From assembly GCF_003046625.1 (NCBI RefSeq), contig NZ_QAAD01000021.1, positions 1 to 64,000 of the forward strand: a DNA stretch of 64,000 bases. The letters are read 5' to 3'. Within the stretch, counting starts at the first letter, position 1; the number at the start of each line of letters is the position of its first letter. The notes beneath the pieces are model-generated. The model worked only from the letters and a program-made list of their open reading frames with translations, was not told the DNA's origin and searched no databases. Source of the DNA: Mangrovibacterium marinum. GTDB lineage: Bacteria; Bacteroidota; Bacteroidia; Bacteroidales; Prolixibacteraceae. Positions 61,028 to 64,000 of the stretch are shown piece by piece. The position numbers and the translations under genes are program-made.

Positions 61028-62092
61028 ATGAATCAGCAACAACTCAAACTCGTTAAACAACTATTGCCGGGCTTTATACCGCTGTTTGCCTTCATCCTGA
61101 TTGATGAACTCTGGGGCACGCAGGCGGGGCTGGTTGCTGCTTTGGTAATTGGTGTGGCCGAGCTGTTGTGGGTTTGGGTGAAGGAGAAGCGTTTCGAGCG
61201 TTTTGTGCTCTTCGATACACTACTCTTACTTGCCCTTGGTGGCGTTTCGCTGGTGCTCCACAACGAGATCTTTTTTAAGTTGAAGCCCGGATTGGTGCAG
61301 CTTATTCTGTGCGCCATCCTGGCATTTTCGGCCTATTCGCAGGTAAACATTGTTGGGATGATGAGCCAACGTTATATGAAGGGAATGAAGATGGACGATG
61401 GGCAGGCGCAACAAATGCGTCAAAGTTTAAAGCTCATGTTTTGGGTGTTCCTGGCGCATACTGCCCTGGTTTTCTACGCCACATTTTTCATGTCGGACGC
61501 AGCCTGGGCCTTTATTTCCGGTGGTCTGTTCTATATTCTGTTTGGTGTGGTTTTCCTGATCACTTTCCGGAAGCAAAAACGACAGCACAAAGCCTTGGAG
61601 CTGGAAGAGCAACTGCCGGTAGTGGATGAAACCGGTAAGGTGCTGGGGCGAGCGCCCCGATCGGTTTGCCACAATGGTTCCAGGTTGTTGCATCCGGTGG
61701 TTCATCTGCATGTTTTTAATGCGAAGGGCGCGATGTATCTGCAAAAGCGTCCGATGAACAAACTCGTGCAGCCCGGGAAGTGGGATACTTCGGTAGGCGG
61801 GCACATTGCTTTTGGCGAAGATCTGGAAATGTCGTTGAAACGCGAAGCCTGGGAGGAAATCGGCTTGCAGCAATTCTCGGCAAAGCTGCTGAAAACTTAT
61901 GTCTGGGAGAGTGAAATTGAACGGGAGCTGGTGTATGTTTTTACAACCACCGACTATCACGGCATTCGTTTACACAGCGACGAAGTGCAGGAAGGAAAGT
62001 TCTGGACGCCCCGGCAGATTGCAAGCAGCATCGGGCAAGGGCTGTTAACGCCCAATTTCGAATATGAATATCAGTTGCTTTTCGGGCAATAA
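61028..62092 (+). CDS. fusion of a YciB-like membrane domain with a NUDIX hydrolase domain
   Basis: 354 residues. The N-terminal 185 residues hold about five to six membrane helices with septation-protein-A-like features (LPGFIPLFAFILIDELWGTQAG, RFVLFDTLLLLALGGVSLVLH by core FDTLLLLALGG, and MFWVFLAHTALVFYATFFMS). The C-terminal part (about 197-350) is a NUDIX domain of the IPP-isomerase-like kind: VVDETGKVLGRAPRSVCH, and the box GGHIAFGEDLEMSLKREAWEEIGL. The joint at about 185-195 is a charged linker. Both halves are also known as separate proteins. It would place a NUDIX hydrolase at the inner membrane; substrate unknown. Confidence 0.82.
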   Translation: MNQQQLKLVKQLLPGFIPLFAFILIDELWGTQAGLVAALVIGVAELLWVWVKEKRFERFVLFDTLLLLALGGVSLVLHNEIFFKLKPGLVQLILCAILAFSAYSQVNIVGMMSQRYMKGMKMDDGQAQQMRQSLKLMFWVFLAHTALVFYATFFMSDAAWAFISGGLFYILFGVVFLITFRKQKRQHKALELEEQLPVVDETGKVLGRAPRSVCHNGSRLLHPVVHLHVFNAKGAMYLQKRPMNKLVQPGKWDTSVGGHIAFGEDLEMSLKREAWEEIGLQQFSAKLLKTYVWESEIERELVYVFTTTDYHGIRLHSDEVQEGKFWTPRQIASSIGQGLLTPNFEYEYQLLFGQ

Positions 62093-62138
62093 GCCCGTTG
62101 TCTGGTTCTGAAACCCCGGAGGCAGACTTCCGTTTAGC

Positions 62139-63317
62139 TTATTCGTCGTAAGCGGGAAAAATATAATCGCGCAGGATTTTGTACTGTATTACCTTACGGG
62201 TGTAGTTTGCTCCGGTAAGCACAATCACCGACTCAATTTCGGGGAGCACAATGATTTGTTGCCCGCCCCAGCCGTTGGCCGAAAACCAGTGCACCCACTT
62301 CCCGCCAATGCGGATGTCTTTTGTCCACCAGGTGTACGAATAGCCCGTGTGGCGCAGGTCTTCGCCCGATATGTTGATGTCCATGGCCGGCAGAAATGGC
62401 TCCCTGCTTTTGTCGACCCAGTAGGCCGGAACGATTTGTTGGCCGTGCCATTGTCCGTGGTTGAGCATGAGAATGCCAATTTTGAGCATATCGCGGGGGC
62501 TAATCTTCAGACCGCCGGCTGTGTGCACTTCGCCCGTTGGGTAAATGATAGCCCATTGGGCACTGTTGATTCCCAGCGGGCCAAACAGGTAACGATTCGA
62601 GAACTCCTGGACAGTCATGCCGCTGGCGTTCTGCAAAATCTCGCCAAGCACCTCAATACCCCCTCCGCAATAGTTAAACAGGGTTCCCGGAACAGCAATG
62701 TATGGCCGCGCCAGATAATAATCCACCGGTCCGCGGGGGTGAAACCACATATTCACCTGGTCGTTTTTGCGGCTGCTGAGCGGCGCGTTCCACTCGGCCC
62801 ATTGCAGTCCGGCTGTACAGCTAAGCAGATGTTCGATGGTGAGGTACTTTTTGTCCCCAACATTCAGGTATTGGTAGTCGGGCAGGTAATCGAAAACCGA
62901 CTGCTGTACACTGTCGATAAGGCCCTGGGCTACAGCGATGCCGATAAGCAATGAGCTTATGCTTTTGCTCACTGAGTGGGCGTAGTGAGCCCGGTCGGCA
63001 GTCCACTGCACCAGTTCTGCATGGTGTTTCGGAGCATCCCACTGGTAGTCGTGCCCCTCGAAATATTCTTCCAGTACCAGTTTCCCGTCTTTGTAGATGA
63101 GTAATGAGTGCACCTCCCCAAATTTGCCACGATCAATTCGGTTAACCACTTTTTCAATCAGTTGGGTATTTAAGCCCACATCGGCCAGCGATGCCGCGGG
63201 TAAGTCAGCATCCCCGGTCTGCGGAAGTTGGTAGGCATATTGTCCTCGCGGCGATGTTTGACAAGCAAGGAGCAATAGCAGAAGAATGGGGGAGAGTTTG
63301 ATCAGCTTCGGTTGCAT
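62139..63317 (-). CDS. class C beta-lactamase-related serine hydrolase, lipoprotein
   Basis: 392 residues. Signal peptide with lipobox LLLACQ (lipidated cysteine near 19). The beta-lactamase-type core has the SxxK motif in HSVSKSISSLLIG, the Tyr motif NYCGGGIEVLG (YxN reads YCG), and the third box HTGYSYTWWTKD region followed by HWFSANGWGGQQIIVLP. Such proteins are esterases, peptidases or penicillin-binding relatives; the YxN change makes true beta-lactamase activity doubtful. It is convergent with the fusion gene. A repeat copy lies upstream. Confidence 0.87.
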   Translation of the reverse strand: MQPKLIKLSPILLLLLLACQTSPRGQYAYQLPQTGDADLPAASLADVGLNTQLIEKVVNRIDRGKFGEVHSLLIYKDGKLVLEEYFEGHDYQWDAPKHHAELVQWTADRAHYAHSVSKSISSLLIGIAVAQGLIDSVQQSVFDYLPDYQYLNVGDKKYLTIEHLLSCTAGLQWAEWNAPLSSRKNDQVNMWFHPRGPVDYYLARPYIAVPGTLFNYCGGGIEVLGEILQNASGMTVQEFSNRYLFGPLGINSAQWAIIYPTGEVHTAGGLKISPRDMLKIGILMLNHGQWHGQQIVPAYWVDKSREPFLPAMDINISGEDLRHTGYSYTWWTKDIRIGGKWVHWFSANGWGGQQIIVLPEIESVIVLTGANYTRKVIQYKILRDYIFPAYDE

Positions 63318-63449
63318 ATTTTTGGTTTTAGCTTTTTATTTAACCTATACGAAATCCGCGCATGAGGTTACGTTGATGGCAGGAGAACTATTCTATGCAA
63401 CAGAAAGTATGCGCTTCCCGGGAATCCTATAGCGCTTAAAGTTGCAAGT

Positions 63450-64000
63450 TTTCGCTGTTATCGTGGTTCTCAGAGGTTGTTCAGTTGTCGTCCCAAATTG
63501 CATCCGGCTCGCCTGAAAAGCTCCGAGCAATCCCGGAGGGATGCTATTGGGTAGTTTGACGAATGACATCGGGGCACAAAATTCCACGCTGTGCGGGACG
63601 ATACTAGCTATTTATCGTCTTCGATGCGACCGAAGAATGGCTAAAGCCAATGCTAAAAAAACACAGATGATTCCGGGGAATCACCAACAGGAATGAAAGT
63701 GGTGGAAGACAGCAGAAGGTATTTAAGAGAAGACGGAAGCTTGCTCGGAGCGGGACGGGCCTACTTTTTATCGATGGTGAGAAGTGAACCGGAAGCTTAG
63801 TGAATCCGGGAGCTGACACCTGAAGATAAAAATAAGCCTTGAACTTTCTGTTTACTCTTTGCTTTAAGGCAAAGAGTAAAACCGTCCGGTAGGACAAAAT
63901 ATCCTCTTCTATACAAATTAGAATTGACGGAACACTTGTTTAAGCGTCGAAAAAGAGACTTTTTCAGAAGAAACCTTCATGATTCCGGGAAATCACCAAC
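63450..64000 (+). repeat. dispersed modular hairpin repeat, copy E (right-truncated by window)
   Basis: Modules: GTTATCGTGGTTCTCAGAGG block (63458 on), ATCCCGGAGGGATGCTATTG, a degenerate GTACGGGAC site, GATTCCGGGGAATCACCAAC (about 63668), GAAAGTGGTGGAAGACAGCA (about 63696) and the copy-A segment from 63714. It lacks the CCGGCAGCTGCCGG palindrome through a deletion between CGGGA sequences. The hairpin ACTCTTTGC/GCAAAGAGT precedes a CGTCCGGTAGGACA site. GATTCCGGGAAATCACCAAC at the right edge starts a further module. The 130 bases between it and the hydrolase start hold that gene's promoter region; no exact box is seen. Confidence 0.9.

Overview
The window reads as chromosomal DNA of a fermentative Bacteroidota, most likely an order Marinilabiliales / Prolixibacteraceae-type organism. 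This rests on a protease with a type IX secretion sorting domain, DUF5686, BatA, LysM-plus-periplasmic-binding and OadG-with-lamin-tail proteins, promoters of the TAnnTTTG type, and a succinate-to-propionate gene set. The genus is inference. Coding density is high and almost every gene is chromosomal housekeeping. I see no tRNA, rRNA, CRISPR array, prophage, transposase or plasmid gene.

Layout. 1-6300: one copy of a dispersed repeat, a DUF5686 outer-membrane-type protein, and histidine degradation (hutI, bifunctional ftcD). 6300-10000: a repeat fragment, pyruvate kinase, aroQ, xerD. 10000-18900: PEP carboxykinase, then a minus-strand run for propionate formation (CoA transferase; then epimerase mce, mmdA, OadG-like, biotin carrier, mmdB), then elbB. 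18900-20050: a 1.2 kb gene-free stretch holding a 41-bp tandem array and a second full repeat copy. 20050-23730: methionine branch (homoserine acetyltransferase, metY, and an aspartokinase-like protein that has lost its catalytic motifs). 24000-35100: tcdA, TatD, a free-standing threonyl-tRNA editing domain, a secreted serine protease, a BatA protein, a B12-binding MerR regulator, msrA, and redox and membrane genes.

35400-45600: a second transsulfuration-type PLP enzyme, rsmE, sixA-like, a phosphoesterase, the NfnAB electron-bifurcating transhydrogenase, a dihydroorotate-dehydrogenase-like flavoprotein, a five-LysM protein, then a large inverted repeat block. 45600-63300: PgpH-like HD phosphodiesterase, NlpC/P60, NUDIX, wbqC-lapA-lepB-dapB, pyridoxamine kinase, HAD phosphatase, LTXXQ protein, a sugar nucleotidyltransferase, ribH, TPR, recF-dciA, ndk, nrnA, FKBP, a YciB-like/NUDIX fusion and a class C beta-lactamase-type hydrolase. 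63450-64000: another repeat copy running off the window.

How the genes work together. PckA, pyruvate kinase, the CoA transferase, the epimerase and the Na+-translocating decarboxylase together describe fermentation of PEP/oxaloacetate through succinate to propionate with a sodium gradient as the energy yield. NfnAB balances NADH, NADPH and ferredoxin. The least explained feature is not a gene: a modular family of intergenic elements made of chained short hairpins, present five times in 64 kb and mostly at gene 3' ends. One of its hairpins keeps pairing while its sequence changes between copies.
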